Source: Sphagnum compactum (lineage: Eukaryota > Bryophyta > Sphagnopsida > Sphagnales). From it: a stretch of DNA of 64,000 nucleotides. How positions within the stretch are numbered: the stretch's first letter is position 1; the number at the start of each line of letters is the position of its first letter. The notes under the pieces are model-generated. The model made no database searches and had not been told where the DNA came from. It worked only from the letters and a program-made list of their open reading frames with translations. Where the stretch lies: positions 10,850,001 through 10,914,000 of the forward strand of contig OZ234504.1 in the NCBI GenBank assembly GCA_965153455.1, in the 5' to 3' direction. The position numbers were made by a program, and so were the translations under genes. Shown piece by piece: positions 37,257 through 51,310 of the stretch.

Positions 37257-40200
37257 AAACATAAACACACAAACAAGAAAAAAACATAAGATGCATGTAA
37301 TATTTCAGGTTTTTTTAAAATCTCACCCGGGTTTGGACCAAATTCAAGGGTTCTGGTGCTGTGTTTTCCTGACTTTATTTATGGAAATACCGGTTTGCAA
37401 TGTGGGTTGTTGTGATTTTGAGATTGTAGAAAAAGTTTTCATTTACATGATAATTTCCCTTGGGTTGAAAGAGTGGGTGTTGCATTAGCTTGAACAATCA
37501 AGCAAGGCAACTTTACAACAACCATCCTGATAAAGGCAAACACTTTGAAATACCATAAGCTGTGGCACTTATTAGTTGGCCCAAAGATGTAGAAAACTTC
37601 ACCAATGAAATGCCATTACCTTGCTATAGACTTTGATGGCACATACTACACACCTTGGTTGATAATATGTGTGAAATTTTCATCCTTTCACTTCACCAGC
37701 TTAGTTTCTGCAGAATTTAAGGACTCCTAGCCACCCAAAATGTTGGGGGAGTAAAGACACATGAATGGGTTTGTCAATTTGGAAGTGGCACTTGCTAATT
37801 GGTTTTAAAAGGTCAAAATATGAGTTGGGCAATTTAGATTGGCATCCAGTTGAAAAGGCCCTATAGGGCTTTATCAAAGTGTCACCAGACACACCAACAA
37901 ATTTACACTCAGGTTGAAAAAGGATGTAGAAATTGACTTAACTTCTTGATGGTACTACTATGTAGTTCCTGCCTGAATTTTGAATGTCATGATGCCATGT
38001 TCAAATTCGTGTGCACATGAAGAATGAGTGAAAGATATGAAAACCACAAAGAAAAATAAAATTGAGCAATGAAACATGGCATGCAGAAATATATTTAATT
38101 ATATACAGATGTCAAAAATAATTCCAGAAAGGCTCAAATATTGGAGTGAATTCTGGGAACAATGTGTAATACAATTTAACTCTTCATGGATATTCATGAT
38201 GGATAATGAAAGGAATCATTTTAAAGCAAGTAATATTTGACCTAGCTATGTTCCAAACGCCCACCTATTTTGCATGTAACTTGGTCCATTTGTTGCACTC
38301 ATGTCCCTGGTTACTACTATGTGGTGATATTAATGGTCGGCCTGGAGCCAATGTGGAATTTCAATTTGGTTTCAAAATGTAGGTGAGGTTTTGGGTGGGA
38401 TGAGCAAGGGTCTTTTCAAGTGTTATCTGGTTCTTGACTTTGAAAGCAACCTTCAGTTTACAACATCAAACTCTTGAAGCTGATTTCATGAACACTTGGG
38501 TTCATTGTTTCGGTGTTTTGAAAGAGAAGCTTTGCACTCTACCAATTAACCGAGTCCAAATGAACCAATGAACTAAACTTTGCCCAAATTCAAACCTCTT
38601 CGCATATCTCTCAGCCAATGTCTGCCCACCTCCTTGGTAGATTCGGGATTCAGGATCCTGGGTAGATTTGAGGGTTTGTTTAGGTTTTCCCAAAGTACAA
38701 TGACCAGCACATCAAAGTAAGTTAGAACATGGCAAGGCTTAGCAAATAGTCTACAAAGTTCCTAATGATGTGGGAGAATCTCTCATGAGTGCCGATTAGG
38801 GCAAATGATGGCCATTGGTCAGACCTGGCTTGTGGTTATTAGTTATTACTGACCTGGCCTGCTCAGCTAGCTCCTCCCAATGGTCCAGAATCCATACTAT
38901 GAGGAAAAATGAGGAAAACTATATAGGTGAGTCCCAAAGCTCAGAATTTGCATATTACTTTTAACTAACCCCTAAAAGCTTAGGGTAGTACAATATTTTC
39001 TAGATGTGTTTAAAAAAGACATTTTCGAAAAATAAAATTGAAATGCAATTCCAAAAAGAAGTTATGAATTTAAAATTTGAACTAAATTTGGTTACAATTT
39101 CGACGGCCTTCCAAATTTCCCTTTCATAAAAAAATAAAAACCAATAAAATTAAATTAAATTAAATTAACACATGTCTAGTTAAATGAAATACATATAGGC
39201 ATTGGGCAAGCTCACAAAGCTGGTAAACGAGCAACGAATTAAATGCGGCACAAATTAATGATATGCTCATGTAATGAGAACTTTTAGTCACCTAGTTATA
39301 TTTCTCATTATTAGGTAGTACTACAGATTTATCTTCTCCTATTCAATGTGGGTGGTTAATGGGTTCCACGTGAATTCCAGCGCAAATCTGGAGCGCCAAT
39401 GGACCATGGCCACTTGCTAAAAAAATGGGGATTCTTCAAACTTTTGGGGTATGGAGTGGGGTTTTAGTTTTGCTTTATGCTAAATACCCAACCAACCTCT
39501 TCATTTTACTTTAGCCCTCTCACACCCACCCACAAGAAAGAAAAGGGACGCTTCTTCACTCCATGATGTGACTTCTGATTGGTTGCATGCAAATTCTATT
39601 CCTAATATTGGCTGCCACTCTTTTTGGCCTGGACTAATTGCCCTTCCTAAGAACACCCCCACCTTTTTAGTAGGTAGTTTGATTTTGAAGTTAGAAGTTG
39701 CTTGGGTTGGGAGTTGGTTTGGTTTGATGTATTTTTGTGTTGTTGTTGTTGTTGTTGTTACAAGAGCAGGTTTTGCATGACACTTTTGCAAACATGGAGG
39801 ATTTTTGCATGTCTAGGTTATTGTTTCTCCCCTTGGAATCCAAACTTTATGAAGAGTTTTTTTGAGTTTTCGAGTGTGAAGTTTGTTTTGTTTTTTTGTT
39901 TTGTTGTGTTGATTGATTTGAGATTTTTTTGAGAACTTTGTTTTGTTGCAAAGTTTTGTGTTTAGGCATTTGCATCACACTTTTTTTTTGTTAGGTTGTT
40001 TTGTTGTCTTGCTTTTGTCGTAATTTGTTGGGTTGAATTGGTTTGAGCTTTTGTTGAGTTGTTGTTGTTGGAAAATCTGTGTTGTTGATACTACTTGTTT
40101 GCATCAGGATTTTGCATCACACTTTTGCAAGTAGTACAGCTATAGAAGATTTGCATTCTGGGTCATGAAGCTTTTGTTGTTGCGGGGTTTTTGTGTTGTA

Positions 40201-40520
40201 GTTTTTGAGTTTTGTGAGTGTGAAGTGGATGAGCGAAGAGCTTGTCAAAGATTTGGAGAATTTGTGGGAATCTGTAGAGACTTTGTTGCAGTAGTTCGCG
40301 GTTGATTCTTGGCAGCATCTGTTTGTTGTTGTTATTGTTGTTTTTCTCGTGATCTATTCACTTTCTGGATCTGTTGAGACCATGGATATTGTGATTCGGA
40401 AGGACCCAATAATTCGTAGATGCTAAACTTGCTGCAACTGTGATCCAGCAGCTCTTAGTTTTCGTCGGAAGGTTCTCTCTCTCTCTCGGTCGTTTTCTTT
40501 GGGTTGTGTGTCGTACAAAG
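37257..40520. other. Unassigned intergenic DNA
   Basis: Mostly AT-rich with TTG-type simple stretches (39738-39760). A minus-strand tRNA-like segment occurs near 38530-38560 (AATTGGTAGAGTGCAAAGC) but does not fold to a full tRNA in my reading. No gene is supported. Confidence 0.45.
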
Positions 40521-40901
40521 GATTCAGGAAGAAGATTAAGGTGATGTTAGATTGAGGCTCAGGACCAAAGTCGGAGAGGTTTAAGTCTTCGTACTAAGTA
40601 GGAAAATGGAAAGTATTGGAATTGAGCCTTGAAGATTTGGTCATGTGGAACTCTTGAAGAAGAAGAAGAAGAAGAAGAAGAAGGGCAGAAAACCCACAAA
40701 AAGAGGGAGAGGAGAGGTTTCGCATGAAAAAAAATGGAGATGATAAGCTGTTTGCCGATCAGTCGGAATTCGGATGAGTCTCAAATCCCCTCGCCACTAC
40801 TTGTGCGACGGCGGGTGCTCTTGTAGCAGCTGTGGATTGGAGGATTGCAGGCACAGACAGGAGAGAAGGAGAAGACAGCAAAAGCGAGGAATCGCAGCAG
40901 C
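40521..40901 (+). promoter_or_regulatory. Probable 5' leader with (GAA)n repeat
   Basis: A run of about ten AAG/GAA triplets (40658-40684) and further purine-rich sequence precede the start codon of the membrane-protein gene. Long purine-rich tracts are common in plant 5' leaders. Several short upstream ATG frames occur, for example near 40723 and 40735. Confidence 0.4.
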
Positions 40902-43226
40902 ATGGGTTGCTTGTCGAGTAGTAGGTCGGACTCCGCATTAGATAGACTAAGCACCGGTTTGAAAGCCACAAGAAATCAGAGCTGGGTGATATTGTGCGTG
41001 TGTACGGGGCTGATGCTGATGTCTGTCATGATCTTCTTTCTCCTGGAGACAGCGCCGGAGGTCTCCGACTCCAAACGCGCCCAGCTACGGGTCTCTTTGG
41101 ATGCCCCACATCAGGTGGAGTTTATCAGGTACCCATTCAAATGCCCTTGAAACTTACCAACCTTGGAACTGCTGCTGGGATGGTTGCAGATTTCTCTAGT
41201 TTTTTGCAGATTGTCTAGTTTTAGGAACATGGTTGTATGAGATTTTAAAGCTTCTTTGACGCCCAGTTGGTGAAGTCACTGATGCTACCTTGTTCAGAGG
41301 CAAGAATACCATACCTGCCACCATGGTTTGATGTTTAACAATTCCTAGAATGAAAAGTTGACAAAGCAAAAAAATTCAGAAGCAAAAGTGCAGGAAAAGT
41401 TGAGAATCAAACTCCTAAAATGTAGTTCATTAAACCACAAGATTACACCTTTTGTACCTACTCTTGACTGTAGAATTTCTGGAATATTAAACTGGGGTTG
41501 CTGGATCCCGTCTATTGGCAGAATTTGCTGAATGTGAGTGGTGGGTACAGTAGTGGATGTCTATTTTACACAAGAGCCTGATGTTTCTCATGGCAGTTTA
41601 CAATCAAGTCTGAGAAGGACAACACCACCTTCAAGCAGAAGTTCTATGGCCCAATTTGATGATGGGATGAAGAATATGGCAAACAGCAATCTAACAGCAC
41701 TCCACGGCCTTGGAAGTTTGTTGAGAAAGGGCACACGAGCAATGGAGGAGATGATAGTGGCACATGTTACAGAGAGCACCAGCAGTGATGAATTGCAAAT
41801 GTTTTTAAGAACTTTGCATAGAAGTGGGGCAACAGCCAAGGCTGATCTTGTACTTCTTTTCCCTTTCAGTCCACTGCCTTCGTCTATGCTAGATATCATT
41901 GAGGAGGAGGAGGAAAGCTTTCGGCGACTTATTGCAACAGTTGTTGATCCATCTGCAGTAGTCCAAACACAGCCAGCGAGTTCTTTACCACAGCCTACAA
42001 CACTGTCACCATTCAATACAATGTCATTCAAGCTTGCTGCCTTGGAGCCACATCTTGATGACGAGATCATGGTGTGGGGGAAGTACAGTAATATCCTTGA
42101 GGACTCAGCACCAGATTGGGCTGCTTGGGGAAGCATTGTGGCATTCGACATGCAGGAGCTTGATCCCCACAATTCTTTGGAAGGCTTCTTTGATACTCCC
42201 CCAGCACAGCTCCGTCGTTGGGTTTGCTATGACATGCTACTGGGTATGGTGAAGTCAAAGTTCCAAAATGTGCTCTTGACTCCAGTACAGGGAGTGCTTG
42301 TATTAGGGGATGCCCTAGCGTCAGTGCGCAAAAAGCAAACTCTATATCTTACTGCTGAAGACCAGACTTGGAGCACTGCTGAAAAGGAGCCAGTGATGGA
42401 TGCAAGAGCAATGGAACTGCAAGGAAGTCAAAATGGTGACAGTTTGACATCGACCATTGCAGTGCTCAAGGGAGTCAAGGGTGGAGCATGGAAGGGAAAG
42501 AGGCGACAGCTTCTGATGGACAAGAGACGAAGGAAGTTTGCTTCTCTAGAGGATAAGGATCAGGGTGATGAAGGAGATGAGATACAGTCAGAGCTGGAAG
42601 AAGTAGCTGCTGACTCACAAGTGGAGGAGGATACCTTAGAAAGTGTGGAAATGGAAGCTGTGGAGGCAGACCCAACAAGTCTGAGTGGAGTGAAAAAGAA
42701 GGCCAGTATGTGGAGGCAAGCTGGAGGCTTGATGCAAAGTGTGTATGGATTACAATTATGGCATACTCTGGATGCAGAGGACAGGAAGAAGTTGGTGGTG
42801 AACAGTGAGGTTGTCATGGGTGCACTACCCTATGTCCGAGGACTCGCCAATAAAATGAGCACCGAGATTGTGAGAGTAGCAGTGGAGAGAAGAAGTCGCA
42901 GAACATTCCATGACAAAGCTATCATGAATCTCTTGGTACACAAGAGTAGTGTGCTTGGGAAAAGGGTTCTGGGTCACTTAAAACTGGTCCAAAATCAAGA
43001 GTCCAGTGTTCACTCACTTCTGGGATCCCAGCAACCTCATATCTTTTGGAGGCAAAAGGCAGGTGGTGCACCATATGCTATCATCCAAGGTTACACAAGA
43101 TCAAACTTTAAAAAATCAGGGTTGACGAGTGGTGGCAACAATATCATGTGTGATGTTCACCACAGCATTTGCCAATCCTCTCAAGCATCACAATTGTATC
43201 AGGACTGTGTTAGAGCAGATTTTTAG
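40902..43226 (+). CDS. Plant-conserved membrane-anchored protein of unknown function (DUF7780-like)
   Basis: Two exons, 40902-41128 and 41597-43226, join in phase (AG plus T gives Ser76) to encode 618 residues. The N-terminus is MGCLSS, followed by one hydrophobic span at about 28-48, so the protein is probably a signal anchor with its bulk on the lumenal side. Conserved blocks I recognise from plant homologues are HGLGSLLRKGTRAMEEM (about 112), FLRTLHRSGATAKADLVLLF (about 150), LRRWVCYDMLLG (about 281), and VVMGALPYVRGLANKMSTE (about 481). A long acidic Glu/Asp-rich segment (about 393-440) is probably disordered and looks lineage-specific. The family looks glycosyltransferase-like in its pattern of short blocks, but its function is unknown to me, and the DUF number is from memory. 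Confidence 0.85.
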
Positions 43227-43828
43227 TTAAAATTGTCACTAAATGCCCTTCCAAAATTGACCAAGGAGCTCAAAACATCTCTACACATTTTTGGAGAATC
43301 TCTGATTTGGGGCAACAACTGGGTTCCTGTAAATTTTTGGAGGTCTTATCTGATAAGATCTCCCTACAAACTTGTTTCATAGACACTTGCCAATTCCTCT
43401 GGCAGATGCACAATTTTTTACAAAGAACTGGCTACTGCAGCCACCAATAGCATTAGTGCAAACAGCTTCATTCTGAAAATGTTGTTGTCCTGAAAATGGT
43501 GGAATACTAATGCTTGATTATTCCCCAGACTACTCATAAACTTGCTTCCAAATCTTCAATTGCCAACTTAGTCCATCTGGGTTAGGGATCTAAGACACAA
43601 TTGCAATTCAGATTCTCTGCTGCCAGTGAACATTACACGTTGCACAGACAAGTGCACGCACATACAACCCACCTAGTAGCATTACTAAAACAATCAGATG
43701 ATGATCTGAATCCAAGTGAACATCATACAAACATAAGCGACTCTACAGAGAAGCCAAGTGAGAATTTTACGAAGACAAAGCATTTAGGGGGCACATGAAT
43801 GAGGCATGGTGAAGAAAATCTTCACAGG
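43227..43828. other. 3' flank of the membrane-protein gene
   Basis: Likely 3' UTR and intergenic DNA; no exon or repeat recognised. Confidence 0.4.
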
Positions 43829-44060
43829 TATTGAGAAACTTATGATTTGATGCACCTTGAATAGAATTGGGAAATGACCCAATAATAAGAATATATATTG
43901 AGATTTGGGATTTGACCATATTTATGATTGAAGGCAAATGTGAATAGAATTGAAAAACTACCCATTGATGAAGATAAAGAGATCTCGGATTTGAAGGACC
44001 CGCAAAGAATTGAGAAATGACCCAATAATAAGGATATAGGGATTTCAGATTTGAAGGCAT
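43829..44060. repeat. Degenerate ~60-85-bp tandem repeat
   Basis: Three to four imperfect copies share GAATTGAGAAATGACCCAAT, AATAAGGATATA and GATTTGAAGG-like segments, starting near 43829, 43858, 43942 and 44001. Confidence 0.7.
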
Positions 44061-47000
44061 ATCAGCAGATGAAGACCCAAATCCTTCAATTGTTGTTCTT
44101 GCCTTTCTTGTAAAGAGGCAATTACAAAGTAGATGGAGGGACACATGAAATGCACATTGGGGATGTTGTTGCATGGCTAGCAAAGGTTTGATAAAAAGCA
44201 TTTATTGTCCCAACCATTGGGCTACTATTACAAATACATGACACAATGTGTATATTGCGTAGTTAATCCTCAATTGTTGAAATTGTAGGAAATTCAATTT
44301 GAAACTACTGAACCTCATTTTCTAAAATTAATAATTATTTGACCCAAAAAATTCGAATTGTTAGTCATAGCTATGGTATATTGGCTTTGTCGTAGGCACC
44401 TTTTACATGTACTTGAGTGAGGAAAAACAATGCCTTTTTAGAAAGGAAAGTCTTTTGTCAACTCAATTGATTAGGCTATAGTTATGCAATGAGCTAATCA
44501 TAAATCCATGTCTAATTTTCTTAGGCAGTCACATTCAACAATGTTGCCTTGGACATTAACATAGGCATTATTAGGTCTACAACCACAAAGAGAAAAAGAT
44601 TACCTTACATTGATTTGTGACACATAGCATATTCATGGTTAAGAAGAAGCCCATATTCAATGAAATACAACTTTGTGGTTTCATCTAGTTCTTTATATAA
44701 GTTATATACTAGTGTGGCATGTTCCTCTGGCCCAAGTGTGAACATGACCTTGACAATGGAGCCCAAGTGTGGAAAAACTATTTAAAATTTTGAATTAATT
44801 TTTAGTGACAAAATAATTCAATATCACCCTGAACTTAGGTCTGAAAATTATGAAATTGCCTCCAAGAATACCCACTCATAAAGAGATTTCTAACAAAACT
44901 AAGAACCTATCACAATTTTCTTCAAATTTTTCAATATTGAATAGCTCTTGCACCATAGGCCTAAACATTGCAAAAACATTTTGGTGCACCCCTACTCATC
45001 AATAGCTTTCCAATGGTACCAAGAGCATAGCAAGAGGTGCCAAGGTTTGAGGGATCTCAATATGAGAAATAAAACAAACAAACTTACTTATTTCCTTAAA
45101 CATAGATATGTGACGTTGTTTGTCATAATTTGACATTCATATAATATGTATGGTTACACATCCAAGTAGTATGAAAAACAATATTTTGTTGTAGTGATTA
45201 TTTGGATTGTGCAAAGCCACATAGGCATGCGTTTAAAAACAAAAAAACAACAGGAGTTGCATCACAACAATTTATAACTAATAAGATATTGTAAATGAGG
45301 TTTAGGGTTTAATATTTTAAGTGTAACAACTTGGTGGTTCACTTATTTGGGTTGTAATGCACACCTTGTCCTCACCTTATATGTTTAAATTTTGGAATCA
45401 AAAAAATCATTTTTTATTGCATGTTTTTTCCTCATAGAAGTGAACCAAATGTTTATTGTCTATATTGACTTTGTGGGTGCCAAACAAAGTTTTAATAATT
45501 TGAAATGTTATATGGCATGGAAATGTTATGTTGATGCATTTTTAAAATTAATTTTGAGCATTTCATGCATGATGCTTCTTTAGTAACATATAATCACCTT
45601 ATTTTTTTATTCACGCATAATCACCTTATTCTTTTCATCATTCAACTCAAACTAAAAAATCAAACAAATAAATGGTCCCAAAATTCGATTCAAACATAAA
45701 AATTAAATTAAATTTAGGGTGTTTAGTTTAAATATGTGAATATTAAATTTTAAATAATAAAGTCTGAAAAATTAACACATAGTGTCCCCCCATGCTCCCA
45801 ATTACCCCATTTAAATATAATAATATAAATCTCTACATCACAAATTTACAATATCACGAAATTTTAATAAAAATCTGTGTGAAAATTGTAAAAAGTATGT
45901 TCGTGCAAAATTTGTGGGCTTCAAAGTGTAAAAATGACACAAAAAAATAAATATTATTTCTATATAGATAATGTGTCTTTTCTACTTGTGATGTTTTGGT
46001 GTGAAGTGTGTACAATTTACATTTAAACTAAATTTGTGCAATTATTGTAATGTAATTTTGGATAAAATTATGCAATTTATAAAAAAATCTCATTTATTTA
46101 AATATTTAAAATATTGAATAAATAAAAATATCATTCATATTAACCATAACAAAAAATTTGTGCAATTTTGAACGAATTTATGAAACTAGATTTTGCACAA
46201 AATTTGTATGAACCAATGAAGCCTGGTAAGTTTGTAATGTAAGTACCTGAAGGGCACCACAAGTTATGATATTCTTTACAAAAAAAGGCAATAACATTGA
46301 AGTAAAAACCTATGTGGACATTGATTAGTGATGTAATACATAACTTAGAAGGTCCATTAATGGTTACGTCCTTAAAATTGGAAATTTTTATTGTCACAAT
46401 GTGGTAGAAGTAGTATATGGTGGTTTTATATTCAACTAAAGCCTATTTATCTATGTAGCATTACTAGAAGACACTAAGGTGATTGTTTAGCTAAGGAGGT
46501 TCTTAAGTGAGATTGAACATATATAACCTTAGCATTATGTTTTGTGACAATGCTAGCAATATCAAAATGGTTAGAAATTTGGCTTTCCTCATCTTAGGAC
46601 AAACATTGACATGCCCCCAAAGGTTTACCACAAGGTATCAATTAGTAAACTTTTCAATATGGTGCATAACGAAAAACTTGAAAATATTGGGTGCATTTTT
46701 TAATTCCACACATTGGGACAAAAGAGGTGTGTGGGAACTTTGGGATGAGATTATGACAAACTCTTGCTAATTTTCAATTTTACATGAAAGAGGACAAAGA
46801 TCATGACATCCATTTTCCTTTATCTTGGCAAGGACATTTTGTTGTCCATCCTATGAGTTGATTGCACACCTAAATTAAGTCAGGACAAAACACATCAAAT
46901 GCCACTACCATTTTGTGTGCGAAAAAGTAATGTCAAAATAAACTAACATTACGCATGTCCCAAGTACCCAATAACAAGTACACCTTTTCACAAAGCCCTT

Positions 47001-48834
47001 AGGGAGAATGAAGTTTGAAAGTTTGCAATAGGTAATTGGAGTAATTTTATGTTCACTAACCTAGCATCTTGAATGTAACTTGATAAATTGTACAATCATG
47101 AAAACAAAAAATTGTGGTTGGAGGGAGGGTGTAAAATACATGTAATATACACCCCATATACAATAAACTAGTTATGATGTTTTCGTATGTAGTTTTGTGT
47201 GTTTCCACTATTCAAGCTAAATTAATTTGTGGTTCAAAAACAATGACTCTAAATAAAACAATGACTTGAATCAATAAAATTCTAAGTTATTACTAGTTTT
47301 CAACTCTATGTTCATTATCCAAAAAAAATCATGTAGATGTGAGGATGATGGTCTTGGAATAGATGTAATTTTATTTCTCACTTAAACCTCTAACCATATT
47401 GGAATTCTAAAGTCCTTCATCTCTTTGTCTCTCTTAGAGACTCTGATGCACACATAAATTTGTTACAAATTGAAAACATAATGAGTTACTTTGAGAGGTG
47501 GTAGTACCAAACTTTATAGTTTACATACAAAATATTTCATGTTTGCTTTCAATACTCGCATTTGCTTTTGTGAGCTTCTAAAGTTTGATTCCTAGAGTTT
47601 GGCATTAAGACTTCAATGTGAATCACTCCATGTAATTGTTTAAAAATATATATAGTTACTATTATCTTATTGTAGTTACTATACTAGTTGGGTAAATAAT
47701 AGTTTACCTTGGTAAGCAAAGTGGACTTTCCTTACCTACCTCATAGTAATTCTAGGAGGGATTGCTACGACAATTTAAGGAGATAATGGTAGGAGGAATG
47801 AAAGTAAGATTTGTTTAAAAGTAGCCACCATTTATTCTAGTAAAAGGAATTGGCTATTTAAGGTACAGAAAGATCTTGAAAGGGAGAGTATGGTGGTGTG
47901 GTGTGGTTGTGTGTGTGAGGAGTGAAGGGTAGAACCATTCGGTTGCAGTGGAATAGTCTAAAGGAAGGGGCTATTTTAGTAGGTAAAGAGACATGTGTAA
48001 TTGGAATCTACATTAAGTTATGAGTTTCTTATGAGTTTTGAACTAATGTATGAAAGTGTCTTTGTAACCTTTATTGTACCTTACTGGTTGTATTTTGCAC
48101 TCAACCATCTTTCAACTATTTTGTAGTTTTTAATGTAGTAATCAAGTTGGGTAATTTCTTCTTATTGTTTGTTTCCTCAAGTTTCTGAACTTGCTTTTTT
48201 TTTTTGTCTTTTTGTAGTAGTAGAACTAAATTTTGTAGTGTTCACATGAACTAATGTGGAGCTACCCCAACCCTCCATAGCAATTCTTTTCCATGATGGT
48301 TGATCCCAATAAAGCAGCAGTATTATTGAACATTCTATTAGGTTTCAAAAAAGAGAATTTTTCCAGTCATAAATGATTTGTGGTTCAATTGTTATGAGTG
48401 CCTAAGCAATATAATTCACTAGCTTCTTCACTATGAATTGGTTTTAAATTTGGATTTTGTCTTACAAGCAACAATTTCTAAAAGATCACCACAACAAAAC
48501 CATAATTTTTTCATTAGTATTATTATGCTTAGATTGACTTTAAAATCAAGGTTAATTAGTCATGTATGTTTTGATTGAAATGACTATCTATGTCTATTTT
48601 GACTAAGATGAAAAGTAAGTGTGTTTGTTATGATTCATTACAACCAGGTATTTATTAGTTCAAACAATGTGGAAGATTCCTTATTTATGCGCAATTTGGA
48701 CCTCAACTATTGTGAGTAAAATAAATCATTCAAACACATCACCATGATCCTAATTGTGATGCCACGCCATACATGTGACTATAATGTTAATTTTGATGCA
48801 ATATTATAGGTAGTAGGTATCAAATGTAAGTACT
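44061..48834. other. AT-rich intergenic DNA, possible hAT relic
   Basis: No gene is supported over about 4.8 kb. On the plus strand at about 46540-46600 the phrase CDNASNIKMVRNLAF resembles the conserved DNASN block of hAT transposases, but stops surround it and no second motif is convincing. A telomere-like TTTAGGGTTT occurs at about 45302. Confidence 0.4.
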
Positions 48835-49265
48835 AGATACCTATCTAGGTACCTACCTATGCAAGGTACTTATCAAGTAAATAGGTAGGTATGTAGGTAG
48901 GTAGGTAGTTACTTACCTACTTGATACCTATGTACCTAGGTACTAGTTTGCCTAGACCTACATACCTACCTATGTACATACTTGCCTAGCGATATAGCTT
49001 CATACTTAGGTACCTAGCTACTAGGTACCTATGTAGGTACATACTTATTCAATGTACTTACCAAAAACATAAGTAACTAGGTAGGTAGGTAGGCACCAAC
49101 ATATGTGTGTACCGACCTACACAAGTAGGTACAATGTACATAGGTAGGCACCTATGTAGGCATGTTAGTAGGTAGGTACCTAGGTACCTACCAAATCAAC
49201 ATTTAATTACATTATGTAAATAATTCGGTAGGCAATGACATGTATCTACATACGTACCTATTAGG
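48835..49265. repeat. TAGG/CCTA tetranucleotide arrays in both orientations
   Basis: Interleaved runs of GTAGGTAGGTAGG and ACCTACCTA, with many TACCTA and GTACCTAGGTAC words, fill about 400 bases. Alternation of strands makes much of the tract self-complementary. A further short run is at 49464-49480. Confidence 0.85.
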
Positions 49266-49334
49266 TACGTATTTAACAAATCAAATTAAAATTTCATAAT
49301 CATCATCACATTATTCATAATTTAAAATATACAT

Positions 49335-49460
49335 GTGTTTATATTTTTTGCAATGACACTATTTGTCACCATGCAATGCGGTTGAAGAGATGAGGGTTCA
49401 ATTTTCACTTTGGATGTTTTATGATCATGATTTAAAATAATCATGATGATATGGTAAAAG
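49335..49460 (+). repeat. tRNA-like SINE-type sequence, copy A
   Basis: Contains TTGTCACC, a box-B-like GGTTCAATTTT at 49395-49405 after GAGATGAG, then ATCATGATT and AATCATGATGAT. The same ordered blocks occur in copy B at about 51260-51440. The box A part is poorly kept. Confidence 0.55.
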
Positions 49461-50690
49461 GTTCGGTAGGTAGGTAGGTCAAGGTGCAATCACACTAACA
49501 AAAGCCAAAATAGTTGTAGCCAATGCTTAAATTTTCATGTTTTTGTATAAAAAATTGTAATAATGTTGCAAGTAATATGTCATGGAAACATATGATTTGG
49601 AATGAATTTAATGAAAATAAACTATTCAAAAGCATTCATTAATTAAACATTGTAAGGATTTTAATTTTTGGAAGATTTTTTTTACATGACATATTTTGCG
49701 AGAGGCTTTTTAAACGTATATTTACATAATAGTATATTACAACTTCATTTTGGGTCAAATTTGGGTTTTTTGGACTTTCAAACAAAATATTACAAAAATA
49801 GTTTTAAAATATTTCAAATTAAACAACCATTCAAACAAGCAAGTCTAGCCTTATATATTATCATGTTTGCACCCATTGTAGTTTTTATTTTTATTATTAG
49901 GTAGGTTGAAACTGATTTGATATTTTTCAATGTATAGATAATGTACCTTTTGGTTGTTTTTAATGGAAATGTTTGATTAAGAAAAGGTTCTTGCAAACAA
50001 CTTAAACAAACTCAAATACAAGACAATAAATCAAGATAGTGCAGACAAATTCAACAAGTAGTATCATTAAAACAAAACCATGGTTCTTACGCTAACTTAA
50101 CATTGTGACTAAGTTAATTATAGAATCAAGGCTAATAGTTTGAAATGATTGGTTATGTTTAATTTGACTAACATCGATATTAGGTATGTCTATTTTAATT
50201 TTTAAAAACTAGCTATTTAATCAAATCAAAGACCACGTTATACATGTGATGAATACAACACCCATGTGGCTCATTGTTCAACTTGATGAATCATTAATGT
50301 TACTACATTCAATCATGCCAACATGACACATTGTGGCTATAATGCTATTCTTGGACATGGGGCAATACTAAAATGGAAAAAATTATATAATTATTTTTCA
50401 CAAACATGTTATTGAACTTGAATTAACTACATTAATTAATGTCATTACATAACTACATAATTACCAAGGATTAGAAGACATTACATCATAATGAACTAAT
50501 TTAATTGTTTTAATGTGATTGAAAAAAGTAAAAACAAAATTACAAATAAAATTTATTAAAAAAACGTGGATTTTAATTACATAATCTAAAAAATGAGATT
50601 AATTTCATTTTGATATTTAAAATAATAATTTAATACAATATTATAGTTGAGTTTATGACCCACATCAAAAGATTAATTTAGCATAATGTT
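49461..50690. other. AT-rich intergenic DNA
   Basis: No gene or clear repeat seen. Confidence 0.45.
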
Positions 50691-51310
50691 TGGCATGTGG
50701 AATTAAACATGTTACCAAAAACTTAATTAAATAAAAAAATGAAATAAATTGGAAGTAATTAAAGTGTTATATTTGAAATTATAACCTAAATAATTTAATT
50801 TAGAAAATAATACTAATTTTTCTTAAAAAGTATTTAGAATATAGTATTTTTGTAATGTTAAGAAATTAAAAAAACCTAATGTAATTATGGAATTGAAAAA
50901 ATTTAATAAAATTATAGACATGTGTAATCAATTTCATTATGAAACTACCTATTTATGTAATAAGGTCATAATGCACAATTAAAAAAGAAAGAAAGTATGT
51001 TTATATGTTTTGAGATAATACTTTTTGTTAGTAGGTTAGGTGTAGTATTGAAATAAATTAGATGGCATCAAAAAAATTATATTCAAATCTATAACCCGAA
51101 TGATTACATTACATTTTTTGAATATAGCATTTGAAATTAATGTACTTAAAAACTTGAAAAAAAGAAGAATTAGATCAAATAATGAAATAAAAAAGTGTAA
51201 TGTCTTATTATGAAACTAACAAATTATGTCATATGGTTATAATCCATGAATTTCAAAATACATGTATCTTTAATGTTCATATATGTTGTAATAACAAATC
51301 TTGTCACTGT
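50691..51310. repeat. Old tandem duplication, ~309-bp period
   Basis: AT-rich units anchored by GAAATAAATT at 50741 and 51050 share the same order of further words: ATAACC, AATATAG, then TATGAAACTA and TATGT with GGT-ATAAT. Divergence is high. Confidence 0.5.

Noticed and set aside
38530-38580. tRNA gene on the minus strand
   Set aside because: A D-arm-like segment is present, but no acceptor stem, anticodon arm and T arm line up around it.
42475-42817. Minus-strand frames opposite the membrane-protein gene
   Set aside because: Shadows of the long plus-strand exon, which matches a conserved plant family.
46507-46770. hAT transposase relic (CDNASN phrase)
   Set aside because: Only one short motif matches, and the flanking frames have stops; not enough to call an element.
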